64,000 bases of DNA from Pseudomonas koreensis (GTDB lineage Bacteria > Pseudomonadota > Gammaproteobacteria > Pseudomonadales > Pseudomonadaceae), in the NCBI RefSeq assembly GCF_024169245.1, contig NZ_JALJWP010000001.1:4341501-4405500 (forward strand). Reading direction: 5' to 3'. The position numbers and the translations under genes are program-made. The number at the start of each line of letters is the position of its first letter. Position 1 is the stretch's first letter. Of this stretch, positions 1 through 10,180 are shown piece after piece. Under the pieces are notes generated by a model. The model worked only from the letters and a program-made list of their open reading frames with translations, did not search any database and had not been told where the DNA came from.

Positions 1-3000
1 TTAAACAGCAGGCGTCCTTCCAGCTCCAGCAACGTGTGGTCGAGCCACACCTGCGGGGTCTGGGTGATGCTGTGCATGTGCCTGGCATTCAACGCGTCGG
101 CGAGATTGAACTCGGCCAGTTCCGGCGCCGCTTCCGACAGTGTGCTGTTGAACACGATCGGCATCGCCGTCTGCTGCACGCCCCGGGCCTGGGACAATTC
201 GCGCAGTACTCGCACACCGCTGACCACCGAATGGTCGATATCGCGCCACAGTTGCGCCTGCACCGCGCGCGCCTTGTCGGTGAAACTCTGCGAACCGTCG
301 ATGCCGACTTCCAGTAGCACCAGCGAGGTGAAGTCGCCGATGATTTCGTCTACATCGGGATGCAGCGGCATGCGGTTGAATAGCGGCAGGCTCAGGGTGA
401 AACGCGGCGTGCGGCTCCACAGTGCCAGCACTTCGCTGAACGCGGTCAGCAGCATCACCGACGGCGTCACGGCAAACTGTTTAGCCACGGCTTTGAGCTG
501 CGTCCACTGCGCCGCCGACATGTCGCGGTCGCGGCGGGTGAAGTGCGGGTTGGCGATGCTGTCCGGCTGGCGCACCAACGGCAGGTCCGGCGCCGGGGCC
601 AGAGTGGTCACCCGCTCACGCCAGTAGCCCAGCGCCTGCTCGTAGCGGCGGCCATCGCGCAGCTGTTGTTCGGCCAGCACATAGTCGCGGAAAGTCAGGC
701 CCGGTTCCGCCAGTTCCAGCGTCGGATCGACGTAGAACGCCATCAGTTCGCGGGCGAGAATCTGCGTGCTCGCCGCGTCGACGATCAGCGCGTCGAGGCT
801 GATGTGCAAATGGGTGATGCCGTCGTCGAGCAACGACAGGCTGAACTCGAACAGCGGCCAGCGACTGGCGTCCAGCACCTGGTGGGACTGGCGTTCGCGG
901 GTCGCCTCAAGGGTGCGTTGCGCTACATCAGCGGGCAAGCCGCGCAGGTCGCTGCGCGGCATATGGTAGGTCGGCACCTGCCCCAGTACCTGTTGCGTGC
1001 CGTTGCTGAGGAACACCACGCGCAGCATGTCGTGGCGCTGGATCATGCGGTTCAGCGCACGCTCGAAACGCTCGGCGTCGAATTCGGGAATGCGCAGTTC
1101 TTCGTAGCCGTGGGCACTGACGCCGCCCAGACTGACCGTGGCCTCGCGACCGAACCAGTAGGCTTGCTGAATATCGGTCAGAGGGAACGGTTCATGTCGA
1201 TTGCCGCGATCCGGCTCGAGCTGGATGAATGCCGGTTCAACGCTTTGCTCTTCACGCGACACCTGCGCCGCCAGATCCAGCAACACCGGGGTCTGGAACA
1301 GGCTGCTCAGGGACAGTTGCGCGCCCATGCGCTGGTTGATCGCGTAGATCATCCGCGTCGCCAGCAGCGAGTGGCCGCCGAGGTCGAAGAAGTTGTCGTG
1401 GATGCCGACCCTTTCGCACTTGAGCACTTCGGCCCAGATCCCGGCCATCTGACGCTCAATGTCATTGCGCGGCGCCTCGTAAGTCGCCCCGGCACTGCGT
1501 TCCGGCACTGGCAGCGCCTGGCGGTCGAGCTTACCGTTGCGGGTCAGCGGCAATTGCGACAGGCGAACCCAGGCACTCGGGATCATGTGTTCGGGCAACT
1601 GGCGTTGCAGTTCGGCGCGCAGGCATTCAGGGGGCGCGGTGCCGACCACATAGGCCACCAGACGTTTGTCCCCGGCCACGTCCTCACGCAGCAACACGGC
1701 GGCTTCCTGTACGCCGGGTTGTTGATGCAACAGGCTGTCGATCTCGCCGAGCTCGATGCGGAAACCGCGCAATTTCACCTGTTGGTCGATGCGTCCCAGG
1801 TATTGCACGTTGCCGTCGGCCTGGAACTTCGCGAGGTCGCCGCTGCGGTACATCCGCCCGCCCGGCTCGGCACTGAACGGGTCCGGCAGGAAGCGTTCGG
1901 CGGTCAGGTCCGGGCGGTTCAGATAGCCACGGGCCAGGCAAGCGCCAGCGATGTACAACTCGCCTGCCACGCCGATCGGCACGGGATTCAGATATTCGTC
2001 CAGCACGTACAGCCGCGCATTGGCGATGGGGCGGCCAATGGGCGGCGCGTCCGGCCAGGATTCGGCCTCGTTGCAATCGAGGCTGAACTGGCTGACCACA
2101 TGGGTTTCGGTTGGCCCGTACTGATTGTGCAACTGCGCGCCGCCGAGCCCGCGGACAAAGCCACGCAGCTCGTCATTGATTTGCAGGGCTTCACCGGCGG
2201 TGATGATCTCGCAGCCGCCGGCCGGCATCGGTGCATCGGCCTCGGTCAGGCCGGCGAGTTGCTGCAACACGGCGAACGGCAGGAACGCCCGCTGTACACC
2301 TTCGGCCACCAGGGTCGAGCGTAGCGCGGCGAGGTCCTTGCGACTGTCTTCGGTCATCAGCAACAGGCTGCCGCCCTGGCACAGCGTGCTGCAGATTTCC
2401 TGGAACGAGACGTCGAAATTCAGCGAGGCGAATTGCAGCACCCGGTGCGGTGCCCTGGCCTGATCGAGTTGCCAGGTGATCAGGTTGTCCAGCGCACGAC
2501 GGCTGTGGGCCACGCCTTTGGGTCGTCCGGTGGAGCCGGAGGTGTAAAGCACGTAGCCGAGGTGTTCCGGGCTCACCGTGACCTGCGGGTCATCCGTCGG
2601 GTGTTGCGCCCATTGCAATGCGTCAGTGTCCAGGCAGCAGATTTTCGCCTCGTTAGCCGGTAGCCCGGCCATCAGGCTCGATTGCGTCAGCAACAAGGTA
2701 GGCGCTGCATCACTGAACATGAACGCCAGACGTTCGCTCGGGTAAGCCGGATCGAATGGCACATACGCCGCACCGGCCTTGAGGATCGCCAGCAGGCCGA
2801 TGACCATTTGCGGCGAACGCTCCAGGCACAGACCGACGCGATGCTCGGGGCCGACGCCTTGTTCGATCAGGTAACGCGCGAGGCGGTTGGCGGCGCGATT
2901 CAGTTCGCCGTAGCTCAGTTGCTCACGGTCGGCGAGCAACGCCACGGCGTCGGGTGTTTGCCGGGCGAGGCTTTCGAAACGCGCCACGCAACCGGGTAGC

Positions 3001-6000
3001 GACGCAGTTTCCCGGGCGGTGCGGTTCCAGTCATGAACGATCTGCTGGTGTTGCCCGGCGCTCAGCAGCTTGATCCCCGCCAGCGACTGCTCGCTATTCT
3101 CGAGCATCTGCGTCAGTACCCGACGCAGGTACTCGCCGAACTGCTCGACGGTGCCGCGCTCGAACAGGCCCGAAGCATATTCCAGACCGCCGACGATCCG
3201 CCCGTCACGCTCACTGAGGGCCAGTTGCAGGTCGAACTTGGCCACGTGATGGCTGCTCTCGACCGGGGTCACCTCAAGCCCGGTCAGCAGCAGATCGGAA
3301 TCCTGATCCTGTTCCCAGGCAAACAGCACCTGGAACAGCGGACTGTGGGCCAGACTGCGCGGCGGGTTGAGCAATTCCACCACTTGCTCGAACGGCAGGT
3401 CCTGATGCTCCTGAGCCCCCAGCGCCACTCGCCGCGCCTGTTGCAGCCATTGCGCCACCGACGGCGTACCCGATTGAGTCATCCGCAGAGCCAACGTATT
3501 GACGAAGAAACCGATCAGCCCTTCCAGTTCCTGTTGCGGGCGGTTGGCCGACGGCACGCCGATCACCACGTCGCTTTGCCCCGACAGGCGCGACAACAAA
3601 AGCGAAAAACCGGCCAGCAGAGTCATGAACAGCGTCGTGCCTTGCTGCATGCCCAAGGCTTTCAATCGCGCGGTCAAAGCTTCGTCGAAGACCAATGGAA
3701 CAAAGCCGCCGAGGTAATCCTGCACGGGCGGGCGCTTGTGATCGGTCGGCAGCTCCAGCAGCACCGGTGCGCCGCTGAGGGTTTCACGCCAGTAGCGGCT
3801 TTGCTGCTCCAGAACGTCACCGGACAGCCACTGTTTTTGCCACACGGCGTAATCCACGTACTGCACCGGCAATGGCGGCAGCGGATCGTCGCGATCCTGC
3901 AACGCCGCTGCGTACAGTTGGCCGAGCTCGCGGGTGAGCACGCCCATCGACCAGCCGTCTGAGATGATGTGGTGCTGGGTCAGCAACAGCACATGGTCAT
4001 CCGCCGCCAGCCGCACCAGACTGACCCTCATCAGCGGGCCGCGGCTCAGATCGAACGGTACGGCGCCCTCCTCGTCGATCAAGCGGCTCAGGCGTTTTTG
4101 CGCATCGTTCCCCTGCACGTCAATCACCGTCAGCCGGATACCGTGCGCAGGCGGCGAAACCAATTGCCGCCCTTCCCCTTCAACGGCAATGAACGTCGTG
4201 CGTAGCGCCGCATGGCGCGCCACCAGTTGATTGAAGCTGCGTTCGAGTGCTGCCACGTCCAGCGAACCGCGCAAACGCAGGTTCAACGGCATGTGATAGG
4301 CGGCGTTGCCACCCTCCATTTGCGCCAGAAACCACAGGCGCTGCTGAGCAGACGACAACGTTTGCGCGCCCGAGCGTTCAAGGGTTGTGATGGCTGGACG
4401 AGCCGCCGCCTGACTGGCGTGCAGCCGTTCGGCGAACTCAGCCAGAACCGGCGCGGCAAACAGCGTCGAGGGTGCCACTTCCAGCCCCAGCGCATGACGA
4501 ACCTGCGCCAGCACGCGCATCACCAGCAGCGAGTGACCGCCGAGGGCGAAGAACTGATCCTGACGCCCGACCTGCTCGACGCCGAGCACGTCGGCCCAGA
4601 TTGCGGCGAGCGCTGTTTCCAGCGGGCCTTGTGGTGCCTGATACTCCTGCTGCTCGAACGCCTCGATGTCCGGCGCCGGCAGGTTTGGTCGATCGACCTT
4701 GCCGTTGGCGGTCAGCGGCAACGCATCGAGACGCACGAAGGCGGTTGGCACCATGTAGTCCGGCAGACTGGTTTGCAGCTGTTCACGCAGCGCGCGCGGG
4801 CTCAGCGTTGAGTCTGGTTTTTCGCAGTAGTAGGCCACCAGACGCGGTTCACCGGGACTGTCCTGACGCAGCAACACCACGCTTTCCCGCACGCCCGGAA
4901 TGTCAGCGAGCCGGGTTTCGATTTCCCCCAGTTCCAGACGCAGCCCGCGCAATTTGGCCTGGAAATCGTTGCGGCCGAGGAATTCCAATTGGCCATCGGC
5001 CCGGTAACGCGCCAGATCGCCGGTGCGATACAGACGCTCGCCCGCCACGAACGGGCTGTCGATGAAACGCTCAGCGGTCAGTTGCGGCAGGTTCAGATAA
5101 CCGCGCGCCACGCCGACGCCACCGATGTACAGTTCACCGGCTCCCCCCTCGGCAACCGCTGTACCGTCAGCGTCGAGCAGGTAAATCCGGGTATTGGGCA
5201 GTGCCCGGCCGACGGGCAACACCGCGTCGATCTGGCTGTCTTCGGTGAATTCAAAACAGGTGCTGTCGATGCTCGCCTCGGTGACGCCATAGGCCTGGAC
5301 GATCTGCACCTGCTCACCGCACAGCCTGCGTAATTGCCGGGCGCTGTGGGCGGTCCAGATGTCGGAGCCGCAGACCACGGTGCGCAGGAACGACAGGTCG
5401 TGGCCGGTCTCTTCGACCCACGCCAACAGTGGATTGAGCAGCGCCGGCACGAAGTCGGCAAAGCCGATGCGCGCGTCACGTATCAAGCGATACAGGGCCG
5501 GCGGGTCCATCAGGGTGTCCCGTGGACACAGCACCAGCGTGCCGCCAAAACCCAGCGCACGGATCAGGTCGGCGCTGAACACGTCGAAGGAAAAACCGGC
5601 CATTTGCAGGTGGTTGATCGGCTCGCCCAACTCATAGAGTTGCGCCCAGTCAGCACTCACCGCGACCAGCCCGCGATGCTCGACCATCACGCCTTTCGGG
5701 GTGCCGGTGGAGCCGGAGGTGTAGATCACGTAAGCCAGGTGACGGGGTGTCAGGCCGATCGCGTGAGGATCAAGGTTGTCAGCCGCAAGCGCAGCCCAAT
5801 CGCGGGCGTCGGCCAGATCCAGCAGAGTGGGGGTGGTCGCCGACTGTTCGAGCGCCGCCCGCAAAACAACGCGCGCCTGTCCATGGGTCAGCACCACCGG
5901 CGGTGCGCTGTCGGCCAGCATGTGCGCCAGCCGCGCCTGCGGATAAGACGGGTCCAGCGGCACATAGGCACCGCCGGCCTTGAGCACCGCGAGTACGCCG

Positions 6001-6275
6001 ACCAGCATTTCCAATGAACGCTCCAGGCACAGTCCGACTCGCACGTCCGGCCCGACCCCGAGCTTGCGAAGGTGATGGGCCAACCGGTTGGCGCGGGTGT
6101 TCAGTTCACGATAACTGAGCGCCTCCTCCTGCCAGCGTGCGGCGATGGCATCAGGGTTGCGCAGCACCTGCGCCTCAAACAGACCGTGCACGCACAGGTC
6201 TGCATCGAACGGTTTCAAGGAGCAAACGTCGGGCTGCGTTGGATTCGTCCCACGCAAGGAAGTGTTATCGAGCAT
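1..6275 (-). CDS. Non-ribosomal peptide synthetase, A-T-C-A-T-Cy (3' end outside window)
   Basis: An open frame runs from an ATG at 6275 to the window edge (about 2,090 codons) with no stop. Domain order by codon: adenylation 1 (~30-520, core YTSGSTGTPKG), carrier 1 (~570-600, ALGGHSLL), condensation (~655-1065, HHIISDGWS), adenylation 2 (~1090-1570, YTSGSTGRPKG), carrier 2 (~1615-1645, DLGGHSLL), then a domain starting FPLTDIQQAYWFGR that carries DALIVDAAS instead of HHxxxDG. That DxxxxDxxS motif marks a heterocyclization (Cy) domain. Hand alignment to GrsA gives specificity residues DVADVGAID for A1 (I recall this as Arg) and DVQFIAQVV for A2 (Pro-like). Starting with A and no condensation domain suggests an initiating module. 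So the cell should load Arg, couple it to Pro or similar, then pass it to a Cys/Ser/Thr module forming an azoline. No strong ribosome site precedes the ATG. NRPS assignment is certain; substrates are tentative. Confidence 0.93.
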   Translation of the reverse strand, partial: MLDNTSLRGTNPTQPDVCSLKPFDADLCVHGLFEAQVLRNPDAIAARWQEEALSYRELNTRANRLAHHLRKLGVGPDVRVGLCLERSLEMLVGVLAVLKAGGAYVPLDPSYPQARLAHMLADSAPPVVLTHGQARVVLRAALEQSATTPTLLDLADARDWAALAADNLDPHAIGLTPRHLAYVIYTSGSTGTPKGVMVEHRGLVAVSADWAQLYELGEPINHLQMAGFSFDVFSADLIRALGFGGTLVLCPRDTLMDPPALYRLIRDARIGFADFVPALLNPLLAWVEETGHDLSFLRTVVCGSDIWTAHSARQLRRLCGEQVQIVQAYGVTEASIDSTCFEFTEDSQIDAVLPVGRALPNTRIYLLDADGTAVAEGGAGELYIGGVGVARGYLNLPQLTAERFIDSPFVAGERLYRTGDLARYRADGQLEFLGRNDFQAKLRGLRLELGEIETRLADIPGVRESVVLLRQDSPGEPRLVAYYCEKPDSTLSPRALREQLQTSLPDYMVPTAFVRLDALPLTANGKVDRPNLPAPDIEAFEQQEYQAPQGPLETALAAIWADVLGVEQVGRQDQFFALGGHSLLVMRVLAQVRHALGLEVAPSTLFAAPVLAEFAERLHASQAAARPAITTLERSGAQTLSSAQQRLWFLAQMEGGNAAYHMPLNLRLRGSLDVAALERSFNQLVARHAALRTTFIAVEGEGRQLVSPPAHGIRLTVIDVQGNDAQKRLSRLIDEEGAVPFDLSRGPLMRVSLVRLAADDHVLLLTQHHIISDGWSMGVLTRELGQLYAAALQDRDDPLPPLPVQYVDYAVWQKQWLSGDVLEQQSRYWRETLSGAPVLLELPTDHKRPPVQDYLGGFVPLVFDEALTARLKALGMQQGTTLFMTLLAGFSLLLSRLSGQSDVVIGVPSANRPQQELEGLIGFFVNTLALRMTQSGTPSVAQWLQQARRVALGAQEHQDLPFEQVVELLNPPRSLAHSPLFQVLFAWEQDQDSDLLLTGLEVTPVESSHHVAKFDLQLALSERDGRIVGGLEYASGLFERGTVEQFGEYLRRVLTQMLENSEQSLAGIKLLSAGQHQQIVHDWNRTARETASLPGCVARFESLARQTPDAVALLADREQLSYGELNRAANRLARYLIEQGVGPEHRVGLCLERSPQMVIGLLAILKAGAAYVPFDPAYPSERLAFMFSDAAPTLLLTQSSLMAGLPANEAKICCLDTDALQWAQHPTDDPQVTVSPEHLGYVLYTSGSTGRPKGVAHSRRALDNLITWQLDQARAPHRVLQFASLNFDVSFQEICSTLCQGGSLLLMTEDSRKDLAALRSTLVAEGVQRAFLPFAVLQQLAGLTEADAPMPAGGCEIITAGEALQINDELRGFVRGLGGAQLHNQYGPTETHVVSQFSLDCNEAESWPDAPPIGRPIANARLYVLDEYLNPVPIGVAGELYIAGACLARGYLNRPDLTAERFLPDPFSAEPGGRMYRSGDLAKFQADGNVQYLGRIDQQVKLRGFRIELGEIDSLLHQQPGVQEAAVLLREDVAGDKRLVAYVVGTAPPECLRAELQRQLPEHMIPSAWVRLSQLPLTRNGKLDRQALPVPERSAGATYEAPRNDIERQMAGIWAEVLKCERVGIHDNFFDLGGHSLLATRMIYAINQRMGAQLSLSSLFQTPVLLDLAAQVSREEQSVEPAFIQLEPDRGNRHEPFPLTDIQQAYWFGREATVSLGGVSAHGYEELRIPEFDAERFERALNRMIQRHDMLRVVFLSNGTQQVLGQVPTYHMPRSDLRGLPADVAQRTLEATRERQSHQVLDASRWPLFEFSLSLLDDGITHLHISLDALIVDAASTQILARELMAFYVDPTLELAEPGLTFRDYVLAEQQLRDGRRYEQALGYWRERVTTLAPAPDLPLVRQPDSIANPHFTRRDRDMSAAQWTQLKAVAKQFAVTPSVMLLTAFSEVLALWSRTPRFTLSLPLFNRMPLHPDVDEIIGDFTSLVLLEVGIDGSQSFTDKARAVQAQLWRDIDHSVVSGVRVLRELSQARGVQQTAMPIVFNSTLSEAAPELAEFNLADALNARHMHSITQTPQVWLDHTLLELEGRLLF
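768..794 (-). other. Cy-domain catalytic motif DxxxxDxxS
   Basis: These codons read DALIVDAAS in the NRPS frame. This is the signature that replaces HHxxxDG in heterocyclization domains such as those of pyochelin and yersiniabactin synthetases. It predicts that the next module, left of the window, condenses and cyclizes Cys, Ser or Thr into a thiazoline or oxazoline. Confidence 0.8.
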
Positions 6276-7308
6276 CGGAGACTACCGTCCATGACTACTT
6301 TATTGTTGTGATCAGGCCGGGACAGAACATGCCCCGCCAGTCAGGCCCCGGCATCAGATGCCGGCACGGTCATTCGAATTCAGGAGGATGGCACGGCACG
6401 CGCGTGCAGACTCGCGTTGAACGCGGGCACACGCAGAAATTCGGGGGGAGACAGGCTGGAGAAAAACGCCGCCGCGCGGTCGGCGCAGGCAACTGGAAAG
6501 TGGCTCGAATCATTGGCGACAGACGTCGCCCCATTCACTACATCGACGATTGCAAACCGCGTGACCAATTGAAACCTCGCCTTCCATTTTGAGGGTCAAC
6601 GACGAGGAACAACCTGCGCGGGGATGACAGCGCCAGGGTGGTCCCGATCGGCTGCGACTGCCGGGTCTGTAGACACACGGCAATCTTCTGGCGCCGGGTT
6701 TGTGACCCGAAGCGCCGGCAGATAATAACCACGTTTTTTGCTGGTGAGGCAAACAAAATGTAGGAATTCTGCGAAATAAATATCAGCCGTTTCCCACATG
6801 ATTGTGACGATGGCAAAGAGACAGGGATGTCAAAAATGTTCGTACATCGTACTGCCGTTTCGTGCAGGCCACGGGCATCGAAAACCGCTGCAGAGTCTTG
6901 AGTGGCCAGCGAAAAAGTCACCACGCGACATACTTCGGTAGCCGGGCGCCAACAAGCGCTAACAACCCATAACTGACAGTCACTCGGTTGTGAAGGCAGG
7001 CTTGAATCTCACCATTGAACGCCAGGCCACCTGCAAATCTTTTCGGTCGCCGCGCTCAGTCGAACGATGGTTTTGCTTGGGATTCGCCCATGGCTGAAGA
7101 TTTCGTCACAATTGCCTGTGCACGGCCCACTGACCGCTCTAGCTCTTGAAGGGCACGTGCCTCCGCTCGTTCTCAAATGGCTGAAAGCCTGCTCAGCGAA
7201 TCAATAGCCATAATGACGAACTAAAACGCTTGAATCACTGCTTTGCGAATGGCAGCTTTGGGTGGAAAACAGTCACTCCTACCCGAAATGTCCACGGAGA
7301 ATTGGCCC
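6276..7308. other. 1-kb intergenic region upstream of the NRPS
   Basis: No convincing gene is visible on either strand. Open frames here lack family resemblance and Pseudomonas codon usage. The centre (about 6730-6840) is AT-rich and is the likely place for the NRPS promoter, but no clear -35/-10 pair, Fur box or regulator site could be pointed to. Confidence 0.5.
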
Positions 7309-7776
7309 ATGAAAACCGCCCTGATATCCGACACTCACAATCTCCTCCGCTCCGAAGCCATTGGCGCGCTCCAAGGCTGTGACCTGATCATCCACGCCGG
7401 CGACATCGGCAACCCGGACATCCTCGCCCAATTGTCCGAAATTGCGCCCGTCCACGCTGTGCGCGGCAACAATGATCTCAGCAGCCCATGGGCCAAAGAC
7501 CTCCCCGACCTTCTGACCTGCACTCTCAACGGCTGGCACACCCTCCTTATCCACGACATCGCCGACGTCCCCGCCGATCTGGATCCAGACATAAAGCTCA
7601 TCATCACCGGCCATTCCCACAAACCGCGCATCGAATGGCGCGGCGATCGTCTATACGTGAACCCTGGTAGCGCCGGCCCTCGGCGTTTCAAATTGCCGGT
7701 CACGCTGGCGATTCTCGAGATACAACCCGACAGCATCGAGCCGCGCCTGATTTCCCTACTGGATCCCCCCGCCTGA
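7309..7776 (+). CDS. YfcE-like metallophosphoesterase
   Basis: 155-residue calcineurin-like phosphoesterase of the YfcE/MJ0936 type. The metal-binding blocks are in order: ISDTHN near the start, IHAGDIG (~residue 29), GNND (~54) and GHSH (~102), followed by NPGSAGPRR. Such enzymes hydrolyse phosphodiesters with two bound metal ions in the cytoplasm; the physiological substrate is usually unknown. An in-frame ATG lies further upstream at 7288, but CGGAGA at 7295-7300 is correctly spaced for the ATG at 7309. It stands alone, with the next gene on the opposite strand. Confidence 0.88.
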   Translation: MKTALISDTHNLLRSEAIGALQGCDLIIHAGDIGNPDILAQLSEIAPVHAVRGNNDLSSPWAKDLPDLLTCTLNGWHTLLIHDIADVPADLDPDIKLIITGHSHKPRIEWRGDRLYVNPGSAGPRRFKLPVTLAILEIQPDSIEPRLISLLDPPA

Positions 7777-7918
7777 AATCGCTACGGTTACCGCGATCCA
7801 GAACCAGGAAGCGCCACCTCCTACCAGGCACGACCTATCTCGCGGCGAACCGATCCTCAACGCCGCCGAGCGTGATATCAAGTGACAGGACAGCGGGTTT
7901 AGATCCGACCCGCGCCGC

Positions 7919-8563
7919 TCAGCATGGCGGACTGACACTTCCGACATGGAGGCGTCTAATCAGCCGATTAATCTCCCCTACCACCCGCCCCGTCGCTTCC
8001 TCGATCGTTCCCTCATTCCGGCACAAAAACCAACCCTGCTCAGCAACCGCTTGCTCAAAAGTTTGAGTACAAGCGACATGCTCCTCAAGCCCCCGAAGTA
8101 CAGTACTGCTCAAGCCACGCCGTCGTGCCCCTGCCCTCGCCCACGAAATCTCCGCCGCTGTCACCACCCCGACATGCAGGTCTGGCACTTGGACGTTACG
8201 TTCAATATTGAGCTGCAGGATTTCTGCAAACGGGACTATCCGGCGAAACGCGGCATCGGACGGGTACCAGCGATCGATCAGGATGATGCTGTCGGCAGGT
8301 TGTTTGGTCAGCACGTGCCGGGAAATCCAGCTGCGGCTATCAGCCAGGCGTCGGCAGACTTCCAGCTCCAGATCCCGGTCAGGATGTCGGACGAGTTGAT
8401 TTACCAAGCGCATTGTTTCGCCCCTGAACGGGTCGCTTTTTTTCTCGCACAATCGGATGACTTTCTGGTTGTCTGCCCTCAGCGCTTCAGTAATGGCCTC
8501 CAACAGCGAGGTTTTGCCGACGCCTTTGGGGCCATCCAGAGCAACAAACAGCGGACGAGTCAT
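7919..8563 (-). CDS. P-loop nucleoside/nucleotide kinase, thymidylate kinase-like
   Basis: 214 residues. The N-terminus has a Walker A loop, GPKGVGKTS (residues ~10-18), in the position seen in dTMP kinases. A DRW motif follows (ILIDRWYPSD, ~98-107), matching the DRY/DRW base-binding element of that family, and an Arg-rich lid-like stretch follows (SWARAGARRR). It is probably not the housekeeping Tmk, which normally sits next to holB; here it is a solitary gene facing away from the reductase at 8665. A role in nucleotide salvage or as an accessory kinase is inferred. No strong ribosome site is visible before the ATG. Confidence 0.7.
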   Translation of the reverse strand: MTRPLFVALDGPKGVGKTSLLEAITEALRADNQKVIRLCEKKSDPFRGETMRLVNQLVRHPDRDLELEVCRRLADSRSWISRHVLTKQPADSIILIDRWYPSDAAFRRIVPFAEILQLNIERNVQVPDLHVGVVTAAEISWARAGARRRGLSSTVLRGLEEHVACTQTFEQAVAEQGWFLCRNEGTIEEATGRVVGEINRLIRRLHVGSVSPPC

Positions 8564-8664
8564 TGTTCACAGACTTCAACGGGGAGTAGCGAACACTCTA
8601 ACGGATTTCAGGTTGAACCTCTGCTGCTCAGGTGGACTCCCAAACCTGAAACCAGGAGAAACCT

Positions 8665-9726
8665 ATGACCCAGACAGCTTTAGTCGTGGGCGCCAGCGGC
8701 ATTGTCGGCAGCGCCATCACTCAATTACTGATCGACAACGAATGGCAGGTCGCCGCGTTGTCGAGGCGCCGTTCGCAAGCGCAAGGCGTGATCCCTATCG
8801 CCGCGGACCTTCAGGACCCGGCGTCGCTGGAACAGGCGCTGAGGGATTTGAAACCCACTCACGTATTCATTGCCACATGGTCACGGCAAGCCACAGAAGC
8901 CGAGAACATTCGGGTTAATGCCGCTATGGTACGCAACGTCCTCGCCGCCGTTCGCCCAGCCAGAAGCGTCAAACACGTAGCACTGGTAACCGGCCTTAAA
9001 CACTACCTCGGCCCGTTCGAAGCCTATGGTAAAGGCACCCTTCCGCAGACACCGTTCCGCGAAGAGCAGGGTCGTCTGGATGTCGAGAATTTCTATTACG
9101 CCCAAGAAGACGAGCTCTTCGCCGCCGCCGAACAGGACGGCTTCACCTGGAGCGTCCATCGCCCGCACACCGTCACTGGGGTGGCCGTGGGCAATGCGAT
9201 GAACATGGCAACCACCCTCGCCGTCTATGCCTCGGTGTGCAAACACACCAATCGCCCCTTTGTGTTTCCCGGATCAAGGGTGCAGTGGGACAGCCTCACC
9301 GACATGACCGATGCGCGGCAATTGGCGAAACAACAACTGTGGGCGGCCACCACGCCAGCTGCGGCCAACCAGGCGTTCAACGTCACCAATGGCGATGTAT
9401 TCCGATGGAAATGGATGTGGGGCCGCATTGCCGAATACTTCGACCTGCCTGCTGCCGATTATCCCGCTTCAGTCTCACCCCTTGAAAAGCAGATGGCAGA
9501 TGATCAAGCCGTTTGGACGCAAATAGTCGCCGAACACGATTTGAAAGAATCCGACATTGGTCGCCTGATTTCCCCATGGCATACCGATGCAGACCTTGGT
9601 CGACCCATCGAAGTGGTCACGGATATGTCGAAAAGCCGGCTAATGGGCTTCACTGCCTACCAGGCGAGCGATCAGGCGTTTTTTAACGTGTTCGACAAGC
9701 TGCGCGAGATGCGCTTGATACCTTAG
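8665..9726 (+). CDS. PRISE-type SDR reductase (progesterone 5-beta-reductase/iridoid synthase-like)
   Basis: 353 residues, an atypical extended short-chain dehydrogenase. The NAD(P)-binding loop is GASGIVG (residues 9-15). The family-defining motifs of PRISE enzymes are present: TGLKHYLGPF with the catalytic Lys at ~112, and FYYAQED with Tyr at ~144-145, followed by WSVHRPHTVTG. PRISE enzymes reduce activated C=C bonds of enones with NADPH; bacterial members are known but their natural substrates are not. AGGAGA lies just upstream of the ATG at 8665. It is monocistronic, followed by a small hairpin. Confidence 0.82.
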   Translation: MTQTALVVGASGIVGSAITQLLIDNEWQVAALSRRRSQAQGVIPIAADLQDPASLEQALRDLKPTHVFIATWSRQATEAENIRVNAAMVRNVLAAVRPARSVKHVALVTGLKHYLGPFEAYGKGTLPQTPFREEQGRLDVENFYYAQEDELFAAAEQDGFTWSVHRPHTVTGVAVGNAMNMATTLAVYASVCKHTNRPFVFPGSRVQWDSLTDMTDARQLAKQQLWAATTPAAANQAFNVTNGDVFRWKWMWGRIAEYFDLPAADYPASVSPLEKQMADDQAVWTQIVAEHDLKESDIGRLISPWHTDADLGRPIEVVTDMSKSRLMGFTAYQASDQAFFNVFDKLREMRLIP

Positions 9727-9747
9727 GCGGTTCCAGACAGATAAGGT

Positions 9748-9764
9748 GGGCACCTAGCGTGCCC
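9748..9764. terminator. Small hairpin after the PRISE-type gene
   Basis: GGGCAC and GTGCCC form a 6-bp stem with a 5-base loop, 21 bases after the stop codon. There is no following T-run, so termination is only a possibility. Confidence 0.35.
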
Positions 9765-10180
9765 CCCCTCATTCAACAGTAATTTCCACGCCCTCGCCCC
9801 TCCCTCATCTGCGACGTGCATTAATTTCTGCAGTATTTCATAGCCTTCGCGGCGCATGGGAGTGACTGCGCCCTGCCGGAAATCCTCCCGCGTATCACCG
9901 GCAGAACGCAGCCCGATCGTTTATCCAAACTCCAAAACCCAGTGCCACAGGCCAGATGCCTGAATAGCGCCTTCGACAGGTATCGCTCTGTATCCAAGTG
10001 TGTACGGACGCAAACACGTTACACAACATTGATCTTCCCGCCCCTCAAGACACAAGCGAGATACACCAGCACGATGAACTGCGCTCACGGCCAGCGCAGT
10101 TGCTCATGTGCCTGAAACCCCTCATCGGGAGCACCTGAACGGCTTCCACTTTCTTGACGACAAGTCGGAGGATTAAACCA
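9765..10180. other. Gene-free stretch upstream of the DoxX gene
   Basis: About 400 bases with no supported gene. A short minus-strand frame (about 9722-9858, reading MRREGYEILQKLMHVADEGG) was considered but has no recognisable family. A promoter for the 10.2-12.9 kb gene group probably lies here; no specific box was identified. Confidence 0.4.

Noticed and set aside
543..2324. Long plus-strand open frame (593 codons) opposite the NRPS
   Set aside because: It is the antisense shadow of the high-GC NRPS; composition is Arg/Gln/His/Ala-rich with no domain, and the minus strand encodes clear A, T and Cy motifs.
6538..6924. 128-codon minus-strand frame upstream of the NRPS
   Set aside because: No family resemblance, atypical composition and no ribosome site; treated as intergenic.
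7946..8668. 240-codon plus-strand frame opposite the P-loop kinase
   Set aside because: Antisense shadow; the minus strand has a clear Walker A loop and DRW motif.
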